Shown one piece after another: positions 17,154 through 26,295 of a DNA stretch of 64,000 bases. Both the position numbers and the translations under genes were made by a program. How positions within the stretch are numbered: the first letter of the stretch is position 1; the number at the start of each line of letters is the position of its first letter. Location: contig OZ252012.1 in NCBI GenBank assembly GCA_965247395.1, forward strand, positions 1,550,001-1,614,000, read 5' to 3'. The notes under the pieces were generated by a model, which searched no databases, had not been told where the DNA came from, and saw nothing but the letters and a program-made list of their open reading frames with translations. Origin of the DNA: CAYRJD01 sp965247395. GTDB lineage: Bacteria; Actinomycetota; Acidimicrobiia; Acidimicrobiales; Poriferisodalaceae.

Positions 17154-19649
17154 TTACGACTGAGTCGACGGCGCAAGTGATACCGCCCCAGACGTTTCTG
17201 GCTTAGGCACTTCTGGCGCCGGTGCTTCTGGCCCAGACGTTTCTGGCCTAAGCGCGGCAGGCAAAGCCAAAGAATGAACCACGGCTACCTGACGAGTAGC
17301 GCGAGTAAGAGCCACATACAAGGCTCCCAGACCACGCGGCTCTTCATTCACGATGGCTGCCGGTTCCACCACCAATACGGCGTCGGTTTCAAGCCCTTTC
17401 ACTAGCTCAACTGGAGCCAGAGTCACATTTTGATGAAGGGCTCCCGTGGCGTTGCGGCTAGCAACGGTGGCACGACCAAACTCCACTCTGGCTTTCGACA
17501 TAGCCAATCCAACCTCATCGATTAATGACGCCGGCGCAACCGTAAGCACCGAGTGGCCTTCATTAACAAGGTTTTGCACGGTTTGCACTACAGCCGACAC
17601 ACAGCCGTCAGCGTCTGCGGTTATGAACATCGGCGCTGGCCCATTAGCGCGAACAGGCACGGCTGGACGCACATCTGGCTGGCTTACCGCTAGCACCCGG
17701 TTAGCGGGTTCCAAACTTGGCCCTGCGATGCGGTAACTGAGGTTCAGTTCACGCTGACGCACTGATCTAAGCAGCGGGTGCGAAGATCTGGCGCTATTGG
17801 TGTCGCGAGGCTCATTGAGATATTTGATGATTTGCTGCCAGTCAGCGACAGCGCTAGGTGAAGTGGTTTGTGCGACGTCGCCAACAATGGTCATAGATCC
17901 ATTTAGTGAGCGTCGAGCAATCATCCGCAACGCCATCGGGGAATGATCTTGAGCTTCGTCGATCACGATGTGACCAAAGGTACGAACCTCAGGGTCAAGC
18001 AATGCTCGCCGTTGGCGGCTACGGCGAGGCCCGAGCAGTTCATAAGCCTCGTCCAACAACGGCACGTCGGCGTCGCTCCAGTTATAAGAGGCCTCAGATT
18101 CACCGCGGGGGCGGTACAAGACGGACTGCTCTTGCTCTGTTAGAAGGTCTTTTGCGCTCGCTGCCATAAGCGCTGGTGAGCCGAACAGATCTCGTAGTAG
18201 TTGTGCGGGCGTTAGTGAAGGCCACATTCCCTCAAGCGCTTCAACCAGGGCTGGGGCCTCACCGAGACGTTCACGAATCAGCTCAACAGGAGCGGCATCT
18301 CTCAGATGCTCCGGCAGTTTCGCTATTCGCCGAGCGGCGACCGGATCGTCTTTTTGAGGTTGCGATGCGGTAAGCGTTGCGAACACCGAGTTTTCTACAA
18401 ACCGCGCGGCTGCGTTGTGGCGCTTGAATCGCTTACGGGCATGCGCAATGATCTCGCGTGATTGCTGCGGAGTGAGCGTCAGGTAAGACGCTCGAAACGG
18501 TAGGCGAAGTCGTGTTTTTAGCTGGCGTTGGCGCAACGCCACGGCGTTGGCGAGCACTTCCACCATCTTCGGTGAACCCTTGACTTCAGCCGTGGCGGGT
18601 GTGTCGCGCTGTGTTACTCGAACGTTTGGAAACAGGTCGTTGAATAGGTCAGCAAGCACATAGAGGTGCGCGCCAACCTCACCAAGGCTGGGCAGCACGC
18701 GCTCGATGTAGCGCAGGAACAGGCGGTTTGGGCCAATCACTAACACGCCTTGGTTTGCCAGTGGAAAGCGGTTGGTATAGAGCAGGTAAGCCGCGCGATG
18801 AAGAGCCACGACGGTTTTGCCGGTTCCAGGACCACCCTGGATAATCAAGACGCCTGGCATAGGTTCCCGCACGATTTCGTCTTGGTCGGCCTGAATGGTG
18901 GCAACAACGTCTCGCATCTGTGAGCCGCGTCGCTCTTGGAGTGCGGCGTAAAGAGCGCCGTGTGCGCGCAGATTGTGTGGGTTTTGGTTGTCTGTGGTGG
19001 CTTCGGTGGGTGTTTCGACCGTTGAATTTTCGTTGCTTGGATCTTCGTTGCCTGTGAAGAACAGATCAAACTCGAAGATTTCGTCTTCGATGTCGAGCAG
19101 TTTCGAGCCCTTTGTGGTGAAGTGGCGTCGCCTCAGCAAACCCAACGACTCTTGAGTGGTTGCTCGAAAAAACGGTTCGGCAATTCGCGCACGCCAATCA
19201 ACCACCACCGGCTCTTGGTGTTCGTCTGAGACCGCTATGCGACCTATGTAGTAGGTGTTTTCTGGCTCGGCAGCTCTGACAACTTCGGCAGGTTGCTCGG
19301 TTGGAGTGGCAGTTTCGACTGGTTGTTCAGTTGGAGCGGTTGGTTCGGATTGCTCAGTAGCTCCGGCAACTCTGGCGGGTTGCTCCGCCGTGTAGTCAAT
19401 ACGACCAAATACCAAAGACGACGGGCCCAGCTCTAAATGAGACAGACGGTTTGCGACCTGTCCTTCTATTACGTCTCGTTCAAAAAGTGCCTGGCGAGTT
19501 CCACCGCGACCGACTTCAACCATCGTCCGCAGCCGGGTTGCGCGCTCGCGAGACTTTTTAAGCAGCCGGTGAGAGCGTGTTATGTAGGACTGTTCACTCT
19601 CTATTTCCGGGTGCCGTTGCAGGCCTTCGGAACGATCTAGTTCTGGCAA
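17154..19649 (-). CDS. HelD/HelR-like superfamily 1 helicase (RNA polymerase recycling type)
   Basis: 831 residues from TTG. It opens with a charged helical region of about 75 residues (coiled-coil-like), followed by a Pro/Thr/Glu repeat linker (TEQPVETATPTEQPAE). Walker A is GGPGTGKT (272-279), followed by VVALHRAAYLLYTNRF, and later come VIDEAQDHSPMALRMI and VVEPAAIVNEEPRGLGALYVALTRATRQVAVVHS. This is the layout of HelD-class proteins, which displace stalled or antibiotic-bound RNA polymerase; the actinobacterial HelR subgroup has been tied to rifamycin tolerance. Assignment to HelR rather than a generic UvrD-like helicase is moderately sure. Codirectional with lhr. Confidence 0.82.
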   Translation of the reverse strand: MPELDRSEGLQRHPEIESEQSYITRSHRLLKKSRERATRLRTMVEVGRGGTRQALFERDVIEGQVANRLSHLELGPSSLVFGRIDYTAEQPARVAGATEQSEPTAPTEQPVETATPTEQPAEVVRAAEPENTYYIGRIAVSDEHQEPVVVDWRARIAEPFFRATTQESLGLLRRRHFTTKGSKLLDIEDEIFEFDLFFTGNEDPSNENSTVETPTEATTDNQNPHNLRAHGALYAALQERRGSQMRDVVATIQADQDEIVREPMPGVLIIQGGPGTGKTVVALHRAAYLLYTNRFPLANQGVLVIGPNRLFLRYIERVLPSLGEVGAHLYVLADLFNDLFPNVRVTQRDTPATAEVKGSPKMVEVLANAVALRQRQLKTRLRLPFRASYLTLTPQQSREIIAHARKRFKRHNAAARFVENSVFATLTASQPQKDDPVAARRIAKLPEHLRDAAPVELIRERLGEAPALVEALEGMWPSLTPAQLLRDLFGSPALMAASAKDLLTEQEQSVLYRPRGESEASYNWSDADVPLLDEAYELLGPRRSRQRRALLDPEVRTFGHIVIDEAQDHSPMALRMIARRSLNGSMTIVGDVAQTTSPSAVADWQQIIKYLNEPRDTNSARSSHPLLRSVRQRELNLSYRIAGPSLEPANRVLAVSQPDVRPAVPVRANGPAPMFITADADGCVSAVVQTVQNLVNEGHSVLTVAPASLIDEVGLAMSKARVEFGRATVASRNATGALHQNVTLAPVELVKGLETDAVLVVEPAAIVNEEPRGLGALYVALTRATRQVAVVHSLALPAALRPETSGPEAPAPEVPKPETSGAVSLAPSTQS

Positions 19650-19704
19650 TATTCCCAGCTTTGCTTTGAACCTTATTTTGGGCTTTGTTAGCTATTCCGT
19701 CTTG

Positions 19705-20610
19705 TTAGCTGGCGAGCAGTTTGATCAGCATCTCGCGCGTCGCGTCGCGCTCGTCGGAGCTGCCAAATGCACTAGCTCCAAAGCACGTCACTCCGCAGCC
19801 CGCTAACGCATTGATGCGATCACTCACTTCGTCCGCAGACCCGATGATCGCTAGATCTTCCGGTCCTTCAAGACCTTCGTTGTCAATCATCGCTCGATAC
19901 GACGGAAGGGTTCCGTAGATAGCGAACTCTTCAGCGGCACGTTTGCGTGCGCCGTCAACATCATCGGTAACACAAATCGGCAACGCGGACACAATTTGCG
20001 GTGCATCTCGACCGGCGGATTGTGCGGCTTCGTTGATGGTGGGAACGGTTAGCTCGGCCAGCGTTTTAGGACCGGTCATCCAGGTGATGGTGCCATCGGC
20101 TAGGCGACCCGTGAGTCGCAGCATTTGTGGACCAAGTGCAGCCACAAAAACAGCCGGTGCTTCGGCTGGCGGGGGATTGATCTCACCTCGGCCGGTAATC
20201 ACGTCACCGGAGTGGCTCACCCTGTGATTGGTCAGTAGCGGCATCAGCACGCTGAGGTAATCACGCATGTGCGCCACCGGTCGCTCAAATGGAATTCCCC
20301 ACATACCTTCAACAACGGGCTTATGCGCTAACCCAATGCCCAGGTCGAGGCGATCACCTATAACGGACTGAACGGTGAGTGCCTGTTGCGCGAGCATCAT
20401 CGGATGGCGCGGGAACGTGGGTATGACAGCGGTGCCAACCCGAATCCCCGGCACGTCTCGTGCCGCTACGGCGTAAGCGGTGAGGGCGTCCATGCCAAAA
20501 ATTTGCGGCGTCCAATAGCGGGTAAACCCCTGCTCTGCCGCGGTCTTGAGGCTGGCGGTTAGCCGGTCAACATCTTCACTAAATCCAAATATTGTGATTT
20601 CCATGGGCAT
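19705..20610 (-). CDS. F420-dependent LLM class oxidoreductase
   Basis: 301 residues, luciferase-like TIM-barrel fold. Indicative segments are GFTRYWTPQIFGMDALTAYAVAARDVPGIRVGTAVIPTFPRHPMMLAQQALTVQ (split across strands 2-4), DRLDLGIGLAHKPVVEGMWG and MRDYLSVLMPLL. These resemble the mycobacterial-type F420 subfamily rather than FMN luciferases. The substrate is not predictable. A second in-frame Met two codons downstream (MEITIFGF) could be the start. A paralogous, distant LLM gene lies immediately upstream. Confidence 0.82.
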   Translation of the reverse strand: MPMEITIFGFSEDVDRLTASLKTAAEQGFTRYWTPQIFGMDALTAYAVAARDVPGIRVGTAVIPTFPRHPMMLAQQALTVQSVIGDRLDLGIGLAHKPVVEGMWGIPFERPVAHMRDYLSVLMPLLTNHRVSHSGDVITGRGEINPPPAEAPAVFVAALGPQMLRLTGRLADGTITWMTGPKTLAELTVPTINEAAQSAGRDAPQIVSALPICVTDDVDGARKRAAEEFAIYGTLPSYRAMIDNEGLEGPEDLAIIGSADEVSDRINALAGCGVTCFGASAFGSSDERDATREMLIKLLAS

Positions 20611-20693
20611 TGAACGCTATTGGCATTTTGCCCGGTTCGCTAGCAGAATTCGTTTACAGAAATAGCGCCTGCGCTGACCGCTGGCCAAAACTG

Positions 20694-21611
20694 CTAACTA
20701 AAGGTCGCAAAAACCTCTTCCAGAGCCTTTAGTTGCCCGCCGCTGGTGCTGGAGGGCACGACGATTGGTGTAGCGCAGCCTTGGTCGAACCAGTCCTCGA
20801 TGCCGTCGCGCACCTGGGTGGCAGAGCCGTAAAGAGTGACGTTTGACAGCCAACGATCAGACATTGCGGCGGTGACCGCGTCAGCGTCGTTGTTTGCAAG
20901 GGCGGCTTCGATGGCGATCATTTCTTCTTCGTAGCCAGCCTGGTGCCAGTAGTTGCGATAGTTCGGCAAGGCAACGTAGCCCTGCAAGGTTTTGCGATTG
21001 CGAGCAGCGCCAGCGGCGAGGTCATCGTCGATGACGGTGGGGATCATGTTGCCGATGTAGAAGCTGGTATCGCCGCCGGCCTGCTTTATTACATCGGCTG
21101 AATTCGCAAAGTCGTTCCGGGCCGCATTAGCCCACACCGCTCCGTCGGCAACCTCGACCGCTAGCTGGGTCATTTTGTTTCGCAGCGCCGCCAAGACAAT
21201 CGGAGGCATTTCGCCATGGCCGGTTTCGGTTGAGCGCATGGCAGCCACGTACTCACGAATATCGCTCAGGGGTTTGCCCGGCGTGATGCCGAGGCGTTGA
21301 TGAACAGGTCCGTGAGTTACTCCCAGCCCCATGTAGAAGCGACCGTCAGAGATTTCATGGATGTATGCCGCGGTGGATGCAATATCAACCGGATTGCGAA
21401 AATAGATCGGCTGCACGGATGTGCCGAAGTGGATCTCGTTGGTGGCGGCGGCGATGGACTGGCAAAGCGCCACCGGGTCGCCCAGTGAGGGGCAGTAGAT
21501 GCCGCTGAAGCCGCGCCGCTCAATTTCGGTGGAGAGTTCGATCGTTTGCTTGCGTCGGCCTTTTACCGCCGCGAGTGAAATGGCAGGCATACGGTCTGGG
21601 TTGTTGGGCAT
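20694..21611 (-). CDS. LLM class flavin/F420-dependent oxidoreductase
   Basis: 305 residues of the luciferase-like family: RGFSGIYCPSLGDPVALCQSIAAATNEIHFGTSVQPIYFRNP and GRFYMGLGVTHGPVHQRLG are the typical barrel strands. An additional conserved part is VADGAVWANAAR. Cofactor could be F420 or FMN; F420 is favoured by the actinobacterial setting. The upstream leader (21634-21657) has adjoining T7/G7 and G6 runs. Same direction as the neighbouring LLM gene, with an 83-base gap, so co-transcription is possible. Confidence 0.8.
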   Translation of the reverse strand: MPNNPDRMPAISLAAVKGRRKQTIELSTEIERRGFSGIYCPSLGDPVALCQSIAAATNEIHFGTSVQPIYFRNPVDIASTAAYIHEISDGRFYMGLGVTHGPVHQRLGITPGKPLSDIREYVAAMRSTETGHGEMPPIVLAALRNKMTQLAVEVADGAVWANAARNDFANSADVIKQAGGDTSFYIGNMIPTVIDDDLAAGAARNRKTLQGYVALPNYRNYWHQAGYEEEMIAIEAALANNDADAVTAAMSDRWLSNVTLYGSATQVRDGIEDWFDQGCATPIVVPSSTSGGQLKALEEVFATFS

Positions 21612-21746
21612 TTGGAAAATCCGTTCGCTAATTCTTTTTTTGGGGGGGTGCGGGGGGTGCAGGAGGTTCTGCGGTTATAGAGATTTTCGCAGCAAGCTAG
21701 TGATATTCGCAGCAGATTCTGGCAAGGAACCTAGCTAGAAGGGAGC

Positions 21747-23081
21747 TTAGGTAGGTGCTTGGCGAACGCTTGGTGGGCCCTGGCCAGACGTGGCGTTGCT
21801 AGCTGTGTCATGGCTAGCCGTGGCGTTGCTAGCCGTATCTTTGATAGCAAAGAGCATTAGCAGCGCCCCCAGCGTGGTGGCGATCGATAGCGCAATTGCC
21901 GGCGCAAACCCGGCACGGTCGATGATGAAGCCGCCCGCCGCCGGTCCCGCCAAGGCACCCACACCTAAACCGGTGTAATAGACGCCGATCGTTCCACCCA
22001 GGTTGTTTGCTCCCAACCAATTGGTCAGTACGGATGGAGTGGAGGTAGCCAGAATCGCCCAGCCCAGTCCGTGCGTCACGGCACTCACCACCAGCAGCGT
22101 GTAAACCGATCCCGCTCCTAGCCACACCACTAGCGCTGCCAGTAACAGCGCATAGCTGAGCCGGCAAAGATTCATTGCGCCCATGCGTGAGTCAAGTAGC
22201 CCGTATGCGAGCCGGCCAAACACACTGCTAGCGCCGGAGATGCCGACCAGCAAAGCAGCCGGACTTGAACCAATTCCTTGATCTACGGCGTAGTCGTTAT
22301 AGAACAAGATCGGCACGTAGAAGCCTGGGCCAAGCAGTATCACCGCTAGGTAGTAGCGACGAAACTGCCGATTACGCGTAAGCGCTGACAACGGGAGCAA
22401 ACGGGATTTACCGGTCGGGTTATCAGCTGAGTTGTCTGTTGCGCTGGCGCTGTTACTGGATGCCCTATTGCTGGCTGTCTTATTGCTGTGGCGGCGGCCA
22501 GCCCGAATGCGGTCGCTATTGAACGTCGCCCAGACGGTCGTGGGTAGGGCTAGCACTGCCAGACAGGCGTAGGCGGCTTGCCAGCTGTAAGCGTTGATGA
22601 TCGCCTCGGAAATAATCGGGGTTACCAGCACACCTGTACCGACTCCGGCCAGGAGCACTCCGAGGGCAAATGCGCGATTGCGGCTGAAGGTGCGGCTGAC
22701 CAAGCCGATCGACGAGGTATAACAAAAACCGACCGACAAACCCACCAGCAAACCGAAGCTAAAAAAGGCCTGCCACAGCTGCGTGGTGGTAGCGGTAAGG
22801 AGCAGTCCGCCAGTCAGAAGAACGGCGCTGGTTGCAATGATCGGCCTGGAGCCGTGACGATCACTAAGCCGCCCGCCTATCGCACCCCCGATGTAATAGA
22901 AGCAGACGGTCACCGAAAACAGGGTGGAGACCGGGCCGGTGCTTGAGTTGAACTCATTGACAAGCGGGGTCAAGAAAACACCGAACGAATACATGGCGCC
23001 GAACGTGAAGAAGTTGGCGGTCGCTGCGGACATGGGTACTACCCAGCGTTGCCGCGTCAGGCGTTGCCTATTTGTTGCCAT
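21747..23081 (-). CDS. MFS transporter, monocarboxylate/oxalate-formate antiporter-like
   Basis: 444 residues with about 12 membrane segments. The N-terminal half begins MSAATANFFTFGAMYSFGVF and carries the MFS loop motif GGRLSDRHGSRPI between helices 2 and 3. A hydrophilic Asn/Ser-rich loop (about 205-225) separates the two six-helix halves. The pattern fits the OFA/MCT-type branch that moves small carboxylates; the actual substrate is unknown. The tail after the last helix is a low-complexity DTASNATASHDTASNATS repeat. Confidence 0.8.
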   Translation of the reverse strand: MATNRQRLTRQRWVVPMSAATANFFTFGAMYSFGVFLTPLVNEFNSSTGPVSTLFSVTVCFYYIGGAIGGRLSDRHGSRPIIATSAVLLTGGLLLTATTTQLWQAFFSFGLLVGLSVGFCYTSSIGLVSRTFSRNRAFALGVLLAGVGTGVLVTPIISEAIINAYSWQAAYACLAVLALPTTVWATFNSDRIRAGRRHSNKTASNRASSNSASATDNSADNPTGKSRLLPLSALTRNRQFRRYYLAVILLGPGFYVPILFYNDYAVDQGIGSSPAALLVGISGASSVFGRLAYGLLDSRMGAMNLCRLSYALLLAALVVWLGAGSVYTLLVVSAVTHGLGWAILATSTPSVLTNWLGANNLGGTIGVYYTGLGVGALAGPAAGGFIIDRAGFAPAIALSIATTLGALLMLFAIKDTASNATASHDTASNATSGQGPPSVRQAPT

Positions 23082-23091
23082 ACTTCGCCAG

Positions 23092-23164
23092 GGGGCTGTA
23101 GCTCAATTGGTAGAGCGCCTGCTTTGCAAGCAGGAGGTCGTCGGTTCGATTCCGATCAGCTCCA
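23092..23164 (+). tRNA. tRNA-Ala (TGC anticodon)
   Basis: 73-nt cloverleaf. Acceptor GGGGCTG pairs with CAGCTCC (one G-U), discriminator A. The anticodon stem CCTGC/GCAGG holds the loop TTTGCAA with TGC at 23125-23127. CCA is not encoded. The convergent exonuclease gene ends 6 bases downstream. Confidence 0.97.
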
Positions 23165-23169
23165 CGAGG

Positions 23170-24102
23170 TCACGGTTCGACAAGCATCTCAAGGAACTCC
23201 ACTTCACCGATTATCTCGAGGGGCGCTCCCGATTTGGAGAGCTCAATCGCTTTGCGCAGCTTGGCTGACATCCCATCAGAGCCGACTTTCCTTAGATCGG
23301 TTTCTCCCACCACTAGGTAATCCGTTGATTTTCCGGTTCCGCGCATGAGCCGCGCGCCCGCATTTGCCGCATGTTGCTGTGCCTCTCTCCTTGTCATTGA
23401 GTCCAATGTTCCTGTAAAAACAATTGACCTGCCAAACAATGGGTGGCTCTCGTTGTATTCGTCGGTGTCTGAGGTGATGTCGCTGAGCTTTTCCCCAGGT
23501 TTCCATTCCTGTTTTTTGGCATTGGAAAACGGCTTGTAGTCGTCGCTTTTCATCTCACCAATCCGGTAACCCAGCTTTTGAGTCATGTCTTCGATGGTTT
23601 CGGAAGAGTGACTAGTGAGTGCCGCAAGGATGATTTCTGCCGCGGCGTTTGCATCGGACAGCGCATCATGATGGTTGAGCTCGATTCCGAAATCCTCAGC
23701 GAGAGCATTCAGCCGATATGACCAACGGTCTGGCCAAGTGCTCTTCGCTATTCGATAGCTACAAACAAACCTGCAGTTCGGTGGTGAGTATTTTCGGCTA
23801 GCGGCTGAATGACGCAAAACCGAAATATCAAAGGCGGCGTTGTGAGCAATTACCAGCCGACTACCAATCAGGTCGGCTATCTCTGGCCACACCTCTTCGA
23901 AGGTGCCAGCGGTCTTGGTTTGGTCGGGAGTAATTCCGTGGATTGAAATGTTGAAATAGTTGTATTGGTTTTCGGGCGGTTTGATCAGACGGGCGTCTTG
24001 CGCGACCACAACGCCTTCTTCAACGACGACCACACCAATTGCGCACGCCGAGTCGTGTGAGGCTGTGGCGGTTTCAAAATCGATGGCAGCGAACGTGGTC
24101 AT
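23170..24102 (-). CDS. 3'-5' exonuclease (DnaQ-like) with C-terminal BRCT domain
   Basis: 310 residues. The DEDD exonuclease domain (about 1-165) begins FAAIDFETA, providing Asp8 and Glu10, continues with VIAHNAAFDISVL and ends with NHHDALSDANAAAEI (HxxxxD). A BRCT domain (about 220-305) follows: FGRSIVFTGTLDSMTRREAQQHAANAGARL and KSTDYLVVGETD. The same pairing occurs in actinobacterial Pol III epsilon-like proteins, where the BRCT resembles that of DNA ligase. Probably trims DNA 3' ends in repair. It is the last ordinary gene before the accessory island. Confidence 0.9.
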   Translation of the reverse strand: MTTFAAIDFETATASHDSACAIGVVVVEEGVVVAQDARLIKPPENQYNYFNISIHGITPDQTKTAGTFEEVWPEIADLIGSRLVIAHNAAFDISVLRHSAASRKYSPPNCRFVCSYRIAKSTWPDRWSYRLNALAEDFGIELNHHDALSDANAAAEIILAALTSHSSETIEDMTQKLGYRIGEMKSDDYKPFSNAKKQEWKPGEKLSDITSDTDEYNESHPLFGRSIVFTGTLDSMTRREAQQHAANAGARLMRGTGKSTDYLVVGETDLRKVGSDGMSAKLRKAIELSKSGAPLEIIGEVEFLEMLVEP

Positions 24103-24242
24103 GGCCGCAAACTAATCGCAGGGTGTGACTTTGTTTATAGAGACAGCGTGATCTCTGCGGAACTTCTCGGTGCTCAACTGTTCAATGCTCAACTGTTCAG
24201 CGAGCGGCGGTTGATCTCCTCGTCAGTGGTCGATGAAGGGGA

Positions 24243-24893
24243 GTGTTGGGGTCGTGGCGGCAACGGGTATACGACGACGCGAGACAAGACGCATTTCCAC
24301 CGCAGTGGCACGGGCAATGGCTGGGTAGAGCGATTATCGCAAACAATCCACCTGGTAACCCATTCTGTGACCCAGACACTGCCGCGGGACGCGGCGGCAG
24401 CGACCCGGATACTGACATCCCGCTAACCAGATGGTGGCGTCGTGCCTGGCGTTGGGATTACAACACTGACACTTACAACCCAGACGACTCAGTCCTAGCT
24501 CGCTTCAATGAACGCCCTGCCGTGCAGTTAGGTTCGGGAGGCATACCCGAGGGGATGGATGCTTCAATCCATTTCATAGCGCCACAAGGTGAAAACAGGG
24601 GTGCCGTATTTCAAACGAACTGGATGATTTGCGATATCCGTTACGACGCTTGGGAAGCAGCAGGCTACCCGACTGGTTTCATCGGTTGGGGACGCAGCGA
24701 AAACGCGGACACGCCACCAGCACAAATAAGACAAAACCAGATAAGCGACTACTGCACAATCATGCCCATCTACTTCGCAGCCAACCAGTTCGCAGACAAC
24801 GTTACTTACAGGCTTTGCCGCCGACCGCCAATCGTGCGTGGCACCCAGAACCGTTTAGTTTGCGGTGAATCCACTCGCACAGGCATGTCATAA
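24243..24893 (+). CDS. unknown Trp/Pro-rich protein
   Basis: 216 residues from GTG. I do not recognise it. The region from about residue 60 looks like a real globular protein (WWRRAWRWDYNTD, ASIHFIAPQGENRGAVFQ, GYPTGFIGWGRSENAD) with five spaced cysteines, and aromatic residues are unusually frequent. The N-terminal 30 residues are less convincing. There is no signal peptide, so it could be the remaining C-terminal piece of a larger secreted protein. An imperfect 15-bp duplication (gctcaactgttca twice) lies upstream at about 24173-24200. It marks the left part of the accessory island. Confidence 0.5.
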   Translation: MLGSWRQRVYDDARQDAFPPQWHGQWLGRAIIANNPPGNPFCDPDTAAGRGGSDPDTDIPLTRWWRRAWRWDYNTDTYNPDDSVLARFNERPAVQLGSGGIPEGMDASIHFIAPQGENRGAVFQTNWMICDIRYDAWEAAGYPTGFIGWGRSENADTPPAQIRQNQISDYCTIMPIYFAANQFADNVTYRLCRRPPIVRGTQNRLVCGESTRTGMS

Positions 24894-24959
24894 ACACTTA
24901 GTGAGAGCGGCATGCTAGCGGTGGCCGCTGGCAGTTGCGTAGCCAGTGTGTGATGTGGG

Positions 24960-26273
24960 TTAAGGCCCCAATAGAGCTGCGGGTATGACCGCTATACCGT
25001 CTTCGCGGCGACCCGCATATCGACCAGCAGTGATCAAGACCGCACCAACCATTTGGTCGCCTAGCTGTTCTTTTATCCATTGGAGGTGCCGAAAATCTTT
25101 TTCTTGTGGGACGTTTGTGAACTTCACTTCTACCGCAAGCACCCCGCCATGTCGCTTTTTAATCATGAAATCGATTTCACGCTCTCCTCTGTGTGACCGG
25201 AAATGAAAAACCTCAGCGTCCGCCGCTTGCGCGTAAACACGTAAGTTGAGTGCCATCAAAGACTCGAAGAGGCGACCAGGCATACCTACATCTACGTGTA
25301 CAGGCGCATCAGGCAATTTTCCAGCGTGCAGGGATTCCACATCTGCTCGCAAGAGACAGGCTGCCATCGCTGGATCCGCTAGATGATGTTTTGGCCTTAG
25401 TGTCAACCGACTTAAAGCGTTTGAAGTATGCCACCACGCGCCCACAGGGTCGGTTGCCCACATCTTTGCGAGCGTGTCGCGGTAAGGAAAAGTTGTCGTT
25501 TGTGCCACCATCTGCCCTTCATCACTCACAGCAGCGCGGCGTATTTTCTCAAAACTCGTGGCACTAGCTGTCGCCGCGGCGTAAGCGCACAGCCATCTAT
25601 AGAGACCCGCTGGATTACGCAGAGTATGGCCCGCTTGCGAGAATTCGATATCGACCACCTGTTGGCAATAGCTCTCCATTCGTCTTTGCGCAATCTCTAC
25701 CTTTTTAGCAGTGAGTGTGGAAGGGGATGATTGGCCTCTCACTCCAGGGAGCCCTCCAACAACTATTTCCTTTAGATAATCATCCACCGACACTTCGGTG
25801 TCCGCTGTGAAGGGGCTGTCATCACCATCCAGTAAAGACTTCAAGCTGACCGTCGGAGGAAGATCGTTCCCCCATCGTTCAGCCAAGCTCATCGGACGCA
25901 TCCTGATCGTTGTAATTCTTCCAGCGCCAGAATGAGTGGGTGGTGTCTTCGGGCCAACTGAACCTGTGAGAATGAATCTGCCTGGACGTGAATCTGCGTC
26001 GACCGCCCGCCGTACCATCGTCCAAGATTGTGGATAAACCTGCCATTCATCAATCAAGATGGGTTCTGAGGCATTCACCATCTGGTAAGGGTTTGTTTTG
26101 ACAGACTCTATGGTCGCCGGATCTTCTAAGTCGAAAATCGTCCCCGCCATTTGCGCTGCGGTTGTTGTTTTGCCAATGCCTCTTGCCCCCTGGATATTGA
26201 TGGCAGGATGCCCTTCTAAGAGATTCTTTAGCTCTGCTTCTATGATGCGTGGCGCATACACGTTTTGTGTCAT
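24960..26273 (-). CDS. AAA+ ATPase with C-terminal DUF4143 domain
   Basis: 437 residues. Walker A is GARGIGKT (29-36) and Walker B is PILIDEWQ (Asp75-Glu76), then FILTGSVGPKTPPTHSGAGRI, the sensor region of this family. The DUF4143 part shows FESLMALNLRVYAQAADAEVFHFRSHRGEREIDFMI, which resembles a PD-(D/E)xK nuclease-like core, followed by LAVEVKFTN. Such proteins are common in archaea and bacteria, often in variable regions, and their role is unresolved. The promoter side carries the phased 23-bp repeat array (26296-26523), which might serve in its regulation. Confidence 0.87.
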   Translation of the reverse strand: MTQNVYAPRIIEAELKNLLEGHPAINIQGARGIGKTTTAAQMAGTIFDLEDPATIESVKTNPYQMVNASEPILIDEWQVYPQSWTMVRRAVDADSRPGRFILTGSVGPKTPPTHSGAGRITTIRMRPMSLAERWGNDLPPTVSLKSLLDGDDSPFTADTEVSVDDYLKEIVVGGLPGVRGQSSPSTLTAKKVEIAQRRMESYCQQVVDIEFSQAGHTLRNPAGLYRWLCAYAAATASATSFEKIRRAAVSDEGQMVAQTTTFPYRDTLAKMWATDPVGAWWHTSNALSRLTLRPKHHLADPAMAACLLRADVESLHAGKLPDAPVHVDVGMPGRLFESLMALNLRVYAQAADAEVFHFRSHRGEREIDFMIKKRHGGVLAVEVKFTNVPQEKDFRHLQWIKEQLGDQMVGAVLITAGRYAGRREDGIAVIPAALLGP

Positions 26274-26295
26274 CGTGCGTCTCTGCTTAAAATCC

